From Saprospiraceae bacterium (GTDB lineage Bacteria > Bacteroidota > Bacteroidia > Chitinophagales > Saprospiraceae), in contig JAGQWX010000012.1 of NCBI GenBank assembly GCA_020436935.1, positions 1 through 64,000 of the forward strand: a stretch of DNA of 64,000 nt. Reading direction: 5' to 3'. The notes beneath the pieces are model-generated. The model was given only the letters and a program-made list of their open reading frames with translations, was not told the DNA's origin and ran no database searches. Of this stretch, positions 1-7,822 are shown piece after piece. The position numbers and the translations under genes are program-made. Every line of letters starts with the position of its first letter. Within the stretch, counting starts at the first letter, position 1.

Positions 1-68
1 AATGGTTCCCGTTGGCCGGCCCATTGAGGACTTCCACCTCTTAGGTATTGAACATGCATGGCACACAA

Positions 69-102
69 TAAAAACGGCTCAACCAGATTTGGTCAAGCCG
101 TT
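69..102 (-). terminator. Intrinsic terminator of the SMP-30-like lipoprotein gene
   Basis: Read on the minus strand, AACGGCT (96-102) pairs with AGCCGTT (73-79), and an inner ACCA/TGGT pair extends the stem. A T-rich tract (the plus-strand A run just before 75) follows. It lies 20 bases past the stop of the gene ending at 122, so it most likely ends that transcript. Confidence 0.8.
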
Positions 103-121
103 CTTAAAAAGTGTTTCTTTA

Positions 122-997
122 TTATTTACTCAATTCATAGGCTGCTACAGTATTCCTGAAAAACGTTGGAATCAGGACCAACTTCTTTTCCGGGACATAG
201 TCTATATCTGCCGCGCTGATCGTATCGCTGGTGGTATCAAGAATCAACTCAGTAGTTCCATCCGGATGTAAATAATGGATCATACCCTTCCAGGCAGAAA
301 CCAGATAACCACCATCTCCAACTGCTTCAATGCCGTCTGGTTGTGGTAAAGAATCTGCAATGGCGGTAAAGCTACCGTCTGACATTTTGAATTCATTGAG
401 GCTCTCATTGCTCCAGGTAGCCACCAGTAGCCTTTCCGGCTCATACAAAATACCATTGGAGCCTTTAAGACTGTCCAATAAAGTTGAAACTGTGTTTTCT
501 TTCAACATATGAATCGAACCCTTTTGAGAATCTGTAAAATAAACAACTCCATCCGGGGAAGTCGTGACGTCGTTGAGACCTACGGCGCCCTCCACTGCAT
601 ATTTATTCAATATTTTACCATCAGCAAGGTCTATTTCCAGCAATTCAGTAATGTCAGCAACGTAAAGTTTACCATTGACAATACCAAGGCCCTTCGGTGC
701 ATTCAATCCTGTAACCCACTTTGCGTCAATGGTTGTACCATCAGCATTGAGTTTGCCTATAGAGCCCTTGCCATCAGCTTCCCAGGGTTGCCCGTCAATG
801 TTGGAAGCATAAATGATTCCGGTTACCGGGTCATAAATGACCGATTCAACGGTAGTAAAAAGTGTATCAGACTCCCAAATTTTGGTCATCTTGTAAGGTT
901 CAACAGGTGCTTCTACAACAGGGCTTGCTTCTTCCTTATTTTTACATGAAAAAATAAAACCCAGTGCCATAAATGATAGTAAAAGCTTTGTCGTCAT
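122..997 (-). CDS. SMP-30/gluconolactonase-like lipoprotein
   Basis: A 291-residue exported protein. A short hydrophobic leader ends in FIFSCKNKEE, a lipobox-like site with Cys18 as the likely lipidated residue, so it should be anchored to a membrane facing the periplasm or surface. The rest has repeated motifs of the YVADI, VYFTDS and LLVATW type, as in six-bladed beta-propellers of the SMP-30/gluconolactonase/strictosidine-synthase group. Those enzymes hydrolyse lactones or bind metal, but no substrate can be read here. The gene is divergent from the M1 peptidase gene, with 247 bases between them, and ends in a clear terminator. The ATG at 997 puts the signal peptide at the N-terminus. Fold assignment is fairly secure; function is unknown. 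Confidence 0.75.
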   Translation of the reverse strand: MTTKLLLSFMALGFIFSCKNKEEASPVVEAPVEPYKMTKIWESDTLFTTVESVIYDPVTGIIYASNIDGQPWEADGKGSIGKLNADGTTIDAKWVTGLNAPKGLGIVNGKLYVADITELLEIDLADGKILNKYAVEGAVGLNDVTTSPDGVVYFTDSQKGSIHMLKENTVSTLLDSLKGSNGILYEPERLLVATWSNESLNEFKMSDGSFTAIADSLPQPDGIEAVGDGGYLVSAWKGMIHYLHPDGTTELILDTTSDTISAADIDYVPEKKLVLIPTFFRNTVAAYELSK

Positions 998-1096
998 GAT
1001 GTGAATATTTTGGTGATATTTTGAATGATCAATATTAAGAAAAAGGCCTTCATCCCGAAAATATTTTACTGTTTGAATTTTAGAATGCCCAAAAAT

Positions 1097-1120
1097 GTCG
1101 GGATTTTAGTCGGGATTTAG
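1097..1120. repeat. Tandem 12-base repeat in divergent intergenic region
   Basis: GTCGGGATTTTA is followed at once by GTCGGGATTTAG, 11 of 12 bases matching with the last two swapped in order. The pair is flanked by an inverted AGAATG (1082-1087) and CATTCT (1123-1128). It sits between two divergent genes, where an operator would be expected, but no regulator is known. Confidence 0.4.
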
Positions 1121-1163
1121 CACATTCTGGTCGGTTGCCGAAATCTTAAGAACATTTTAGCTT

Positions 1164-1171
1164 TATCTTTA
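1164..1171 (+). promoter_or_regulatory. Possible -7 element upstream of M1 peptidase
   Basis: TATCTTTA matches the Bacteroidota -7 consensus TAnnTTTG at 7 of 8 positions and lies 73 bases before the ATG at 1245. No well-spaced TTG element was found, so this is tentative. Confidence 0.3.
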
Positions 1172-1244
1172 CATTTCTAACCAAAACCAGGACATCGCAT
1201 GGCTTTGTTCCTTCGTTAATGAATTACCAAATTAGTTTTAAAAT

Positions 1245-3626
1245 ATGAGTAGATTCTTTCTTACCCTTTGTTGTATTGCGTTTGCCGTTTCTTTTACATC
1301 GGCCCAAAACTTTCAAAATAATCCAGGCTCTAATCACGGTAATAAGTTTGAGCAACTCGGACCAATGCTTCCGACACCCAATGAATACCGTACAGCCAGT
1401 GGAGCTCCTGGTAATAAATACTGGCAGCAGCAAGTAGATTATGACATCAAATGTGAGCTGGATGAAAAAAAGCTTATGCTCACAGGAGAAGAAAATATTA
1501 CCTACATCAATAACAGCCCGGATGAACTTTCATACCTGTGGTTGCAGCTGGATGAAAATCAGCATTCAACCGTAAACAATGCAGGTTATGAAAATGGCAG
1601 CTCTTTGCCGAGACAAATGACTGATGCCATGTTGGACGCTTCTGACGAAAAGAAAAAGGACAATGGTTATGGTTTCAATTTATTGTCAGTAAAAGATGCC
1701 TCAGGAAAGAATCTGAAATATGTGGTCAATAAAACCATGATGCGCATCGATCTTGATAAACCCATCAAGCCGGGTAAAAAGTTTTCATTCAACATCAAGT
1801 GGAATTACAAGATTGTTGACAGGATGGACTTTATGCGTTTTTCTGACGCAAGAGGCGGATATGAGTTTTTCGAGGAAGATGGAAATTATTTGTTCACCAT
1901 GGCACAATGGTACCCAAGGTTGTGTGTATACAATGACGCTATGGGTTGGCAAAACCATCAATTTACCGGCAGGGGCGAATTTGCTCTCTGCTTTGGCAAT
2001 TTTAAAGTAGAAATGACCGTGCCTGCAGACCATATTGTAGGTGCAACAGGTAAGTGTGTGAATTACAAACAAGTACTGACTCCTACAGAATATTCAAGGA
2101 TGAAAAAAGCACAGACTTCATCAGAGCCTGTGGACATCACAACGCTTGAAGAGTCAAATGAGAAAATCAAAACAAAGTCATCTGCAAAAAAGACATGGAT
2201 CTTTGAAGCAGAAAACGTGAGGGATTTTGCCTGGACCGCTTCCAGAAGATTTGCGTGGGATGCCATGGCGGTAAAAGTAGGCGACAATAACGTGATGTGT
2301 TTGTCTTACTACTGTAAGGAGGCTTATCCGATATACCATAAGTTTTCAACTAAAGCCGTTGCACATACCATCAAAACCTATTCTGACTTTTCTGTGCCTT
2401 ACCCTTACCCGGTTGCGCAGAGCGTTGAAGCTGCCAATGGTATGGAGTATCCAATGATTTGTTTCAATCCGGGCAGAGCTCTACCTGATGGGTCATATAC
2501 CGAAGGATCAAAAAACTCAGCTTTGCTGGTAATTATCCACGAAGTGGGTCACAACTTTTTCCCAATGATTGTCAACAGTGACGAGCGCCAATGGACCTGG
2601 ATGGATGAAGGATTGAATTCGTACCTGCAGTACCTTACACAGGAACTTTGGGACAATACCTACCCTTCTGATGAAGGTCCGGCATATACGATCACTGATT
2701 ATATGAAACTTGACAAAGATCAGTTGGAGCCCATCATGACCAATTCTGAAAACATCGTAAGATTTGGTCCGAATGCCTACTCTAAGGTGGCAACAGGTTT
2801 GAATATTTTGAGGGAAACGATCGTGGGTAGAGAGCTTTTTGACAATGCTTTCAGAGAATATGCAAAAAGGTGGGCGTTCAAGCACCCAACTCCAGCAGAC
2901 TTTTTCAGAACCATAGAAGATGCCACAGGTGAAGACCTCGATTGGTTCTGGAGGGGATGGTTTTATTCTACCGATGCATGCGATATCTCCATTGACACCA
3001 TCAAACACGCCGTTCCTGACATCAATGCAGAGCCTGCAAGAAAGGAAGACTTTGTGATGAAGACTCCGCTTGCAAAACCGCAGGTCAATGAATACGATGA
3101 CATTTCCAAGATCAGAAACCGTGAGGACAAAAACATCAAGTTCGTAGTAGATCAGGATACTTCTCTTCAGGATTTTTATTATAAATACGACAGAGGTCTT
3201 GTGGAATATGATACGACGAAATATGACAGAGTTATAAGTCCCACCACTGAAAAGCTGGGTGAAGAAGGCAAAAAATACGAGCAAAAGCATGTGTATGAAA
3301 TCACGTTCTCCAACAAAGGAGGTTTGGTAATGCCGATCATTCTGAAATGGGAATACGCCGACGGTACATCCGAGATACAAAGGATTCCAGCTCAAGTTTG
3401 GCGCAAAAATGAAGCAAAACTTACGAAGGCTTTCTTGAAGGATAAGGAGGTAACTTCAGTGACTTTGGATCCTTTCAGAGAGACTGCAGATATTGATGAA
3501 TCTAATAATGTCTGGGGTAAGGAAATGCCAGCTTCTAAGTTTGACCTGTTCAAGCAAAAGAATGGAGTGAAAAGAGATCCGGGGCCTAACCCTATGCAAA
3601 AAGCCATGAGCAAGGGTGGCGTATAA
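1245..3626 (+). CDS. Secreted M1-family zinc metallopeptidase (copy 1)
   Basis: A 793-residue protein with a cleavable signal peptide (MSRFFLTLCCIAFAVSFTSA). It has the M1 gluzincin zinc site HEVGH at residues 432-436 and the third ligand Glu455, the spacing HExxH-(18)-E typical of M1. The usual GAMEN exopeptidase motif is replaced by GMEYP around residues 400-404. The N-terminal half is the beta-rich saddle domain; the C-terminal third is an all-beta extension ending near DPFRETADIDESNN. M1 enzymes usually remove N-terminal residues from peptides; here it would act outside the cytoplasm on imported or surface peptides. No T9SS sorting domain is seen. A clear paralogue lies at 34979-37243. 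A strong terminator follows. Confidence 0.9.
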   Translation: MSRFFLTLCCIAFAVSFTSAQNFQNNPGSNHGNKFEQLGPMLPTPNEYRTASGAPGNKYWQQQVDYDIKCELDEKKLMLTGEENITYINNSPDELSYLWLQLDENQHSTVNNAGYENGSSLPRQMTDAMLDASDEKKKDNGYGFNLLSVKDASGKNLKYVVNKTMMRIDLDKPIKPGKKFSFNIKWNYKIVDRMDFMRFSDARGGYEFFEEDGNYLFTMAQWYPRLCVYNDAMGWQNHQFTGRGEFALCFGNFKVEMTVPADHIVGATGKCVNYKQVLTPTEYSRMKKAQTSSEPVDITTLEESNEKIKTKSSAKKTWIFEAENVRDFAWTASRRFAWDAMAVKVGDNNVMCLSYYCKEAYPIYHKFSTKAVAHTIKTYSDFSVPYPYPVAQSVEAANGMEYPMICFNPGRALPDGSYTEGSKNSALLVIIHEVGHNFFPMIVNSDERQWTWMDEGLNSYLQYLTQELWDNTYPSDEGPAYTITDYMKLDKDQLEPIMTNSENIVRFGPNAYSKVATGLNILRETIVGRELFDNAFREYAKRWAFKHPTPADFFRTIEDATGEDLDWFWRGWFYSTDACDISIDTIKHAVPDINAEPARKEDFVMKTPLAKPQVNEYDDISKIRNREDKNIKFVVDQDTSLQDFYYKYDRGLVEYDTTKYDRVISPTTEKLGEEGKKYEQKHVYEITFSNKGGLVMPIILKWEYADGTSEIQRIPAQVWRKNEAKLTKAFLKDKEVTSVTLDPFRETADIDESNNVWGKEMPASKFDLFKQKNGVKRDPGPNPMQKAMSKGGV

Positions 3627-3680
3627 GTTTATGTGTTTTTATGCATTCATAAAAATTTAAAAAACATTCGTCGAAAATTA

Positions 3681-3706
3681 AGAAAGGGAATTATTTCCCT
3701 TTTTTA
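3681..3706 (+). terminator. Intrinsic terminator after M1 peptidase copy 1
   Basis: AAAGGGAA (3683-3690), a TTAT loop and TTCCCTTT (3695-3702) form a perfect stem that runs into a T tract. It lies 55 bases after the stop at 3626. Confidence 0.85.
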
Positions 3707-3766
3707 ATTTTGGACATGTTCACACCAAAGCTGTGTGCGATATTTATGAATAAAAACATATTTTGA

Positions 3767-4561
3767 ATGAGATCACATGAAATAGATTATTGGATTCACG
3801 GAGAGGAAATGCAATTTGTTGAAATCGAGCTTGATCCGAGAGAGACAGTCGTTGCGGAACCTGGTTCATTTCTCATGATGGATGAAGACATATTGATGGA
3901 AACCATTTTTGGTGACGGAAGCGGAAATGAAGGTCAGGGTTTGATGGGAAAGTTGCTCGGTGCCGGTAAACGTATCCTTACAGGGGAAAAACTTTTTATG
4001 ACCAGTTACACCAATCAGGGCTCTGATAAGGCAAGAGTATCGTTTGCTTCCCCTTATCCGGGAAAAATTATACCTCTGGACTTAGCAAAATATGGAGAAA
4101 AAATCATTTGCCAGAAAGATGCCTTTTTGTGTGCGGCAAAAGGTGTTTCTGTCGGTATAGAATTCAGTAAAAAACTCGGACGTGGCTTTTTTGGTGGAGA
4201 GGGATTTATCATGCAGAAACTTGAAGGAGACGGTTTGGCATTCATGCATGCCGGCGGTTTTATTTATGAGAAGGAACTCAAAGCGGGTGAACATCTCCGT
4301 GTTGACACGGGCTGTCTGGTTGCCTTTACCAAAAATGTTGACTACGATATCACCTTCGTTGGCGGCATCAAAAATACCGTTTTCGGTGGAGAGGGTGTAT
4401 TTTTTGCAAGTTTGATTGGCCCGGGCAAAGTATGGATACAATCCTTGCCTTTGTCTCGTCTTGCTGACAGAATCATTACCCATTCCGGTGGCTACAATAG
4501 AAAGGGAGAAGGATCTGTCCTTGGTCAGCTCGGCAATATACTGGACGGAGACGGATGGTAA
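3767..4561 (+). CDS. AIM24 / TIGR00266 family protein
   Basis: A 264-residue cytosolic protein without signal peptide. It shows the family's N-terminal stretch ([19 protein letters not shown], residues about 20-40) and glycine-rich beta repeats such as [14 protein letters not shown] near residue 200. The family forms a double-stranded beta-helix; the yeast member AIM24 is mitochondrial and affects inner-membrane organisation, but bacterial members have no established reaction. The gene stands alone after a terminator and converges on the glycosyltransferase gene with a gap of 7 bases. Length and end ([18 protein letters not shown]) look complete. Family call is confident; role is unknown. Confidence 0.85.
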   Translation: MRSHEIDYWIHGEEMQFVEIELDPRETVVAEPGSFLMMDEDILMETIFGDGSGNEGQGLMGKLLGAGKRILTGEKLFMTSYTNQGSDKARVSFASPYPGKIIPLDLAKYGEKIICQKDAFLCAAKGVSVGIEFSKKLGRGFFGGEGFIMQKLEGDGLAFMHAGGFIYEKELKAGEHLRVDTGCLVAFTKNVDYDITFVGGIKNTVFGGEGVFFASLIGPGKVWIQSLPLSRLADRIITHSGGYNRKGEGSVLGQLGNILDGDGW

Positions 4562-4568
4562 ACTGCGG

Positions 4569-5672
4569 CTAGTCTTTTTTTACCTCTTCGATTTGTTGGT
4601 AAATACGGGCACTGCTTTGCTCCCAGCTGAAGTCATCTAATCGTTCCCTACCCAACGCTATCAATCGGTCACGGACATCAGGCTCATGAACGATTTTCTC
4701 CATGGCTGCCGTCATTGATTGTATAGATTGGGGGTTGATGAGCAGCGCGGCTTCACCTGCAACTTCAGGCATTGAGGTTACATCAGAAGTAATTACAGGT
4801 ATCTCTGCCGCAAATCCTTCTAAAATGGGTATTCCAAATCCTTCAGAAAATGATGGATATATGAGGGCCGTGGCCTTTTTCAGATAGGCCATCAAGTGTT
4901 TGTCTTCTACATTTTGTAGCTTGACAATGTCAGGATCATCGAGGATTAAACGAATTTCCTCCGTTTTCCATGCAAGTCTCCCAATGAGGAGGAGTTTATA
5001 CCCTTTGATTTTATCTCTGAAATCAAAAAAAGCTTGTATTAAACCGCTAATGTTTTTTCTTGGATGTATACTCCCAATGTACACAAAGTATTTTCCAGGC
5101 TTAAGTTGATCATTTTCTATATCAAGTTCCGACTCCATTCTTACGGGCAACGCGTTGCCTGCTACTGTGATTTTATCTTCTTTGATGTGGTGATTCCTGA
5201 TTATATCCTGTTTTACAAAATTGGATACGGTAATGATTTTTTCTGCTCTTTTGAGATAGAGTGGCATGAATTTTCTATAAAACCAAAGATGATCCCATCT
5301 CAAACCCTGAGGGTATGTGAGATAGGCCAGGTCGTGACACACCAATACCGTTGGTATTTGCGAGCTTAGGCTCAAAAAATTATCGGCTGAATAAAAGACA
5401 TCTATTTGAGCTTTGATGAGCGCCTTACGCAACAAAGACTCAAACCAGATGAGCATCAAAACAGGGTGCCTGGTAGGCAAGTAAACAATCTCTGATGAGA
5501 TGTTGGTACAATCCTTAAACCAGCTGGTATCCTGAGGAGTTCTGTCAAAAAACAGTATGAAAATATCCTTGGGGTTTGCCAATGCCATGGCTCTGGTTGT
5601 TTCCACGGTATATCTTGCCAAACCTTCAAAAGGTCCGACACCCAAAAGCCTGGCATTGATACCAATTCGCAT
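4569..5672 (-). CDS. Glycosyltransferase family 4 (GT-B fold)
   Basis: A 367-residue GT-B glycosyltransferase. The N-terminal domain begins MRIGINARLLGVGPFEG, a typical glycine-rich acceptor loop. The donor-binding half shows YIGSIHPRKN at 198-207 and the family E-x7-E signature in PSFSEGFGIPILEG (Glu277, Glu285). Such enzymes move a sugar from a nucleotide-sugar to a glycan or lipid at the inner face of the cytoplasmic membrane. The start overlaps the HIT gene's stop by one base (TAATG), so the two are translationally coupled in the greA operon. There is no polysaccharide cluster nearby, so acceptor and sugar are unknown. Confidence 0.88.
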   Translation of the reverse strand: MRIGINARLLGVGPFEGLARYTVETTRAMALANPKDIFILFFDRTPQDTSWFKDCTNISSEIVYLPTRHPVLMLIWFESLLRKALIKAQIDVFYSADNFLSLSSQIPTVLVCHDLAYLTYPQGLRWDHLWFYRKFMPLYLKRAEKIITVSNFVKQDIIRNHHIKEDKITVAGNALPVRMESELDIENDQLKPGKYFVYIGSIHPRKNISGLIQAFFDFRDKIKGYKLLLIGRLAWKTEEIRLILDDPDIVKLQNVEDKHLMAYLKKATALIYPSFSEGFGIPILEGFAAEIPVITSDVTSMPEVAGEAALLINPQSIQSMTAAMEKIVHEPDVRDRLIALGRERLDDFSWEQSSARIYQQIEEVKKD

Positions 5673-6070
5673 TAAACTTCTAGCTTTTGGCAGATGTCTT
5701 TTTGTATCTGCAGAAATTTTTCAGCACTGATGATTGGTCTTTCTTTTGAAAAATTGGTGTCTGATAAAGAATTCAGTGGTATCAGATGGACATGCGCATG
5801 AGGCACTTCCAAGCCTATCACTGATATACCAACCCTCAGGCAAGGAACCGCCTGTCGAATCGCTTTTGCAACCATTTTTGCGAATACCATCATCTCTGCC
5901 AACACTTCATCTTCCAAATCAAATATATAGTCAGTCTCTTCTTTGGGAATAACCAGAGTATGGCCCGCAACTAAAGGGTTGATGTCAAGAAAAGCAAAAA
6001 ATCTTTCGTTTTCTGCTATTTTATAACAAGGAATTTCACCTTTAACTATTCGTGTGAAAATACTTGCCAT
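5672..6070 (-). CDS. HIT-family nucleotide hydrolase
   Basis: A 132-residue histidine-triad protein. The catalytic motif HAHVHLIPL has His91, His93 and His95, followed by the expected hydrophobics. The N-terminal IFTRIVKGEIPCYKI is typical of Hint/HinT-like bacterial HIT proteins. These hydrolyse nucleoside phosphoramidates such as AMP-lysine. It lies 9 bases after greA and one base overlaps the glycosyltransferase start, so all three are probably one transcript. The greA-HIT pairing is frequent in Bacteroidota to my knowledge, and suggests a housekeeping role. Confidence 0.93.
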   Translation of the reverse strand: MASIFTRIVKGEIPCYKIAENERFFAFLDINPLVAGHTLVIPKEETDYIFDLEDEVLAEMMVFAKMVAKAIRQAVPCLRVGISVIGLEVPHAHVHLIPLNSLSDTNFSKERPIISAEKFLQIQKDICQKLEV

Positions 6071-6079
6071 ACCCTTAAA

Positions 6080-6553
6080 TTAAAATGAAATTTCTAAAAC
6101 CTCAAACTTGATTTCTCCGGCTGGAGTCTTCACCTCCGCAACTTCACCTACAGCCTTACCCAGGAGGCCCTGACCAATGGGTGAATTCACTGAAATCCTT
6201 TGCGTCTTCAGATCGGCTTCTGTTTCAGATACCAACTTGTAGGTAACATTTTTGTTGGTCTTTAAATTTTTGATGGTCACAGATGACAGGATGGTGACTT
6301 TAGAGTTGTCAAGCTGGTCTTCGCTGATGACCCGTGCACTGGCAAGCGCTTTCTCCATTTCATTTATTTTCAACTCCAGCATGCCTTGTGCATCCTTGGC
6401 AGCATCATATTCTGCATTTTCAGATAGGTCACCCTTCTCTCTTGCTTCTGCAATAGCTTTTGCTGCATCATCCCTTCCCTTTGTTTTTAACAAATCCAAC
6501 TCTGCTCGGAGTTTTTCATAACCCTGTTGAGTCATGTATGAAATACCTGACAT
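6080..6553 (-). CDS. greA: Transcription elongation factor GreA
   Basis: A 157-residue Gre factor of normal length. The N-terminal coiled coil (residues about 8-78) carries the tip motif GDLSENAEYDAAK with the acidic pair Asp42 and Glu45, which coordinates the second magnesium for RNA cleavage in backtracked RNA polymerase. The C-terminal globular domain contains SPIGQGLLGKAVGEV. It is the first gene of a greA, HIT, glycosyltransferase operon. Between the nearest upstream -7 element (6694-6701) and this gene sits an intrinsic terminator, so greA may be expressed by read-through; see the findings. Confidence 0.97.
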   Translation of the reverse strand: MSGISYMTQQGYEKLRAELDLLKTKGRDDAAKAIAEAREKGDLSENAEYDAAKDAQGMLELKINEMEKALASARVISEDQLDNSKVTILSSVTIKNLKTNKNVTYKLVSETEADLKTQRISVNSPIGQGLLGKAVGEVAEVKTPAGEIKFEVLEISF

Positions 6554-6639
6554 TCCTATAAATTTTTACTTTTTTAAAACTTGTTTTTTTATTTGTTCAC
6601 CATGTGGCCGGGCTTCCAATTTTCCATCATTGGTGTAAC

Positions 6640-6679
6640 AAAAAAAGAACGTTCCTGTCACGTGTGATAGAAACGTTCT
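6640..6679 (-). terminator. Strong intrinsic terminator upstream of greA
   Basis: On the minus strand AGAACGTT (6679-6672) pairs with AACGTTCT (6653-6646). An inner CTATCAC/GTGACAG stem has one mismatch, and seven T follow (plus-strand A at 6640-6646). It ends the surface cassette transcript whose last gene stops at 6749. It also lies within the probable greA leader. Confidence 0.85.
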
Positions 6680-6693
6680 CATTAATTACGTTG

Positions 6694-6701
6694 CAAATAT
6701 A
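6694..6701 (-). promoter_or_regulatory. -7 promoter element facing greA
   Basis: Minus-strand TATATTTG is a perfect match to TAnnTTTG. Transcription would start near 6687, about 8 bases before the terminator hairpin. No other -7 match was seen between here and greA. No correctly spaced TTG was found, so this rests on the -7 box alone. Confidence 0.45.
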
Positions 6702-6748
6702 AAAAATATTATTGATATGCACCTTCTTGATGCATAATGCTCTTCACT

Positions 6749-7804
6749 TTAAAACTCAAACCGGAGACTCAAATTGTGCGTTCCTTTAAATGGATTGGTA
6801 GCTCTGTAGGCATAATCTATACCAACTTTCTGGTCAGAACCTTTTGCTATGGGCAATAAAACAGATCCGCCGGCTGCAAAACCAGTATAAACATCGTTCT
6901 TAAATGCTGATCCATCCTGTGTAAGTGTATGCTTATAGGCTGCACGCAACATTAAGATGTTTCTGAATGAGAACTCAAGACCACCCCCGATTTCATCTCT
7001 TGCAAATGTGTTGGATGTAAAGTTACCGAGTACCCTAAGAAAATCTTTCTGCCCTACATAAAAATCATAAGACAGACCAATGTTCAACAATGAAGGCAGC
7101 TGAAAGCCCTCTGCGCGTTGATAATAGGTCAGATTGTATTCTGATCCCCCAACTGATGGATCGATGTTAGGTCCCTGAAAGGCCAGACCCTGTCCACCAA
7201 ATTTCATAGGAGATCCAATATTCCTTAAAGCTATGCCTAATCTGAAATTATCTTTTTCGCCAGAAACGTACTGGACACCTGCATCAACAGAAAACCCAAA
7301 TGCCGTAAGGTCTGGCATCGACTCCGTAATACCTCTGACCAATAAACCTACACTGATCTTATTGGCATACATATAAGAATACCCTAAAGCAATATTGAAA
7401 AAATTGGGCGAAAAGGTACCTCCTGTGCCTTCGGGCTGGTCTACTGTTGTAATCTCAATGTCTCCAAATTGAAGAGACGAAATACTGATGCCCAAAGTGC
7501 CGTTTTCTCCCATTTTTGAAGCATACCCGCCGGCATTCATTTGCAGGCCTGTACCTTCAAAAATTCTATTGTTGGACAAGACAATTTCTCCCTTCAAAAC
7601 CCGGCTTAGTCCTGCGATATTGAGATTCATTGCTTCCACGCCCATGACAGAGGACACATTCAAGCCATGCAATCCACTGCTTCTGGCCCATGGGTTAAAA
7701 AGCAATTCACCTGCGCCTGATTCACCTTGTCTGTCCGGATTTCCTGCAACAAGTAAACTTGGCATCAACAAAGCAATAAAAACTCCTTTTATAAATCTTT
7801 TCAT
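6749..7804 (-). CDS. PorV/PorQ-family outer-membrane beta-barrel
   Basis: A 351-residue barrel with a signal peptide (MKRFIKGVFIALLMPSLLVAG). It contains the family hallmark near residues 30-62: ARSSGLHGLNVSSVMGVEA followed by MNLNIAGLSRV. The remainder alternates in strands and ends in LSLRFEF, with the terminal Phe of outer-membrane barrels. The best-studied member, PorV, carries T9SS cargo from the translocon to the attachment complex. Here the gene is third in a cassette after a TonB receptor and a giant secreted protein (18-base gap), so it may serve that protein specifically; this is inference. A terminator follows. Confidence 0.85.
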   Translation of the reverse strand: MKRFIKGVFIALLMPSLLVAGNPDRQGESGAGELLFNPWARSSGLHGLNVSSVMGVEAMNLNIAGLSRVLKGEIVLSNNRIFEGTGLQMNAGGYASKMGENGTLGISISSLQFGDIEITTVDQPEGTGGTFSPNFFNIALGYSYMYANKISVGLLVRGITESMPDLTAFGFSVDAGVQYVSGEKDNFRLGIALRNIGSPMKFGGQGLAFQGPNIDPSVGGSEYNLTYYQRAEGFQLPSLLNIGLSYDFYVGQKDFLRVLGNFTSNTFARDEIGGGLEFSFRNILMLRAAYKHTLTQDGSAFKNDVYTGFAAGGSVLLPIAKGSDQKVGIDYAYRATNPFKGTHNLSLRFEF

Positions 7805-7822
7805 AAATTACTTTTTAGATAA

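Noticed and set aside
2-271. 89-residue plus-strand reading frame at the left edge
   Set aside because: It runs antisense over the end of the SMP-30-like gene and through its terminator, and shows no recognisable motif. Bases 1-65 may hold the end of another gene, but no frame is convincing.
2517-3395. 292-residue minus-strand frame inside the M1 peptidase gene
   Set aside because: It is a shadow: the plus-strand frame has a complete zinc-peptidase domain and signal peptide, while the minus frame lacks any motif and has odd composition.
6658-6665. CACGTG core in the greA terminator as a third parS site
   Set aside because: Flanks do not match TGTTNCACGTGAAACA; the core is simply the hairpin tip.
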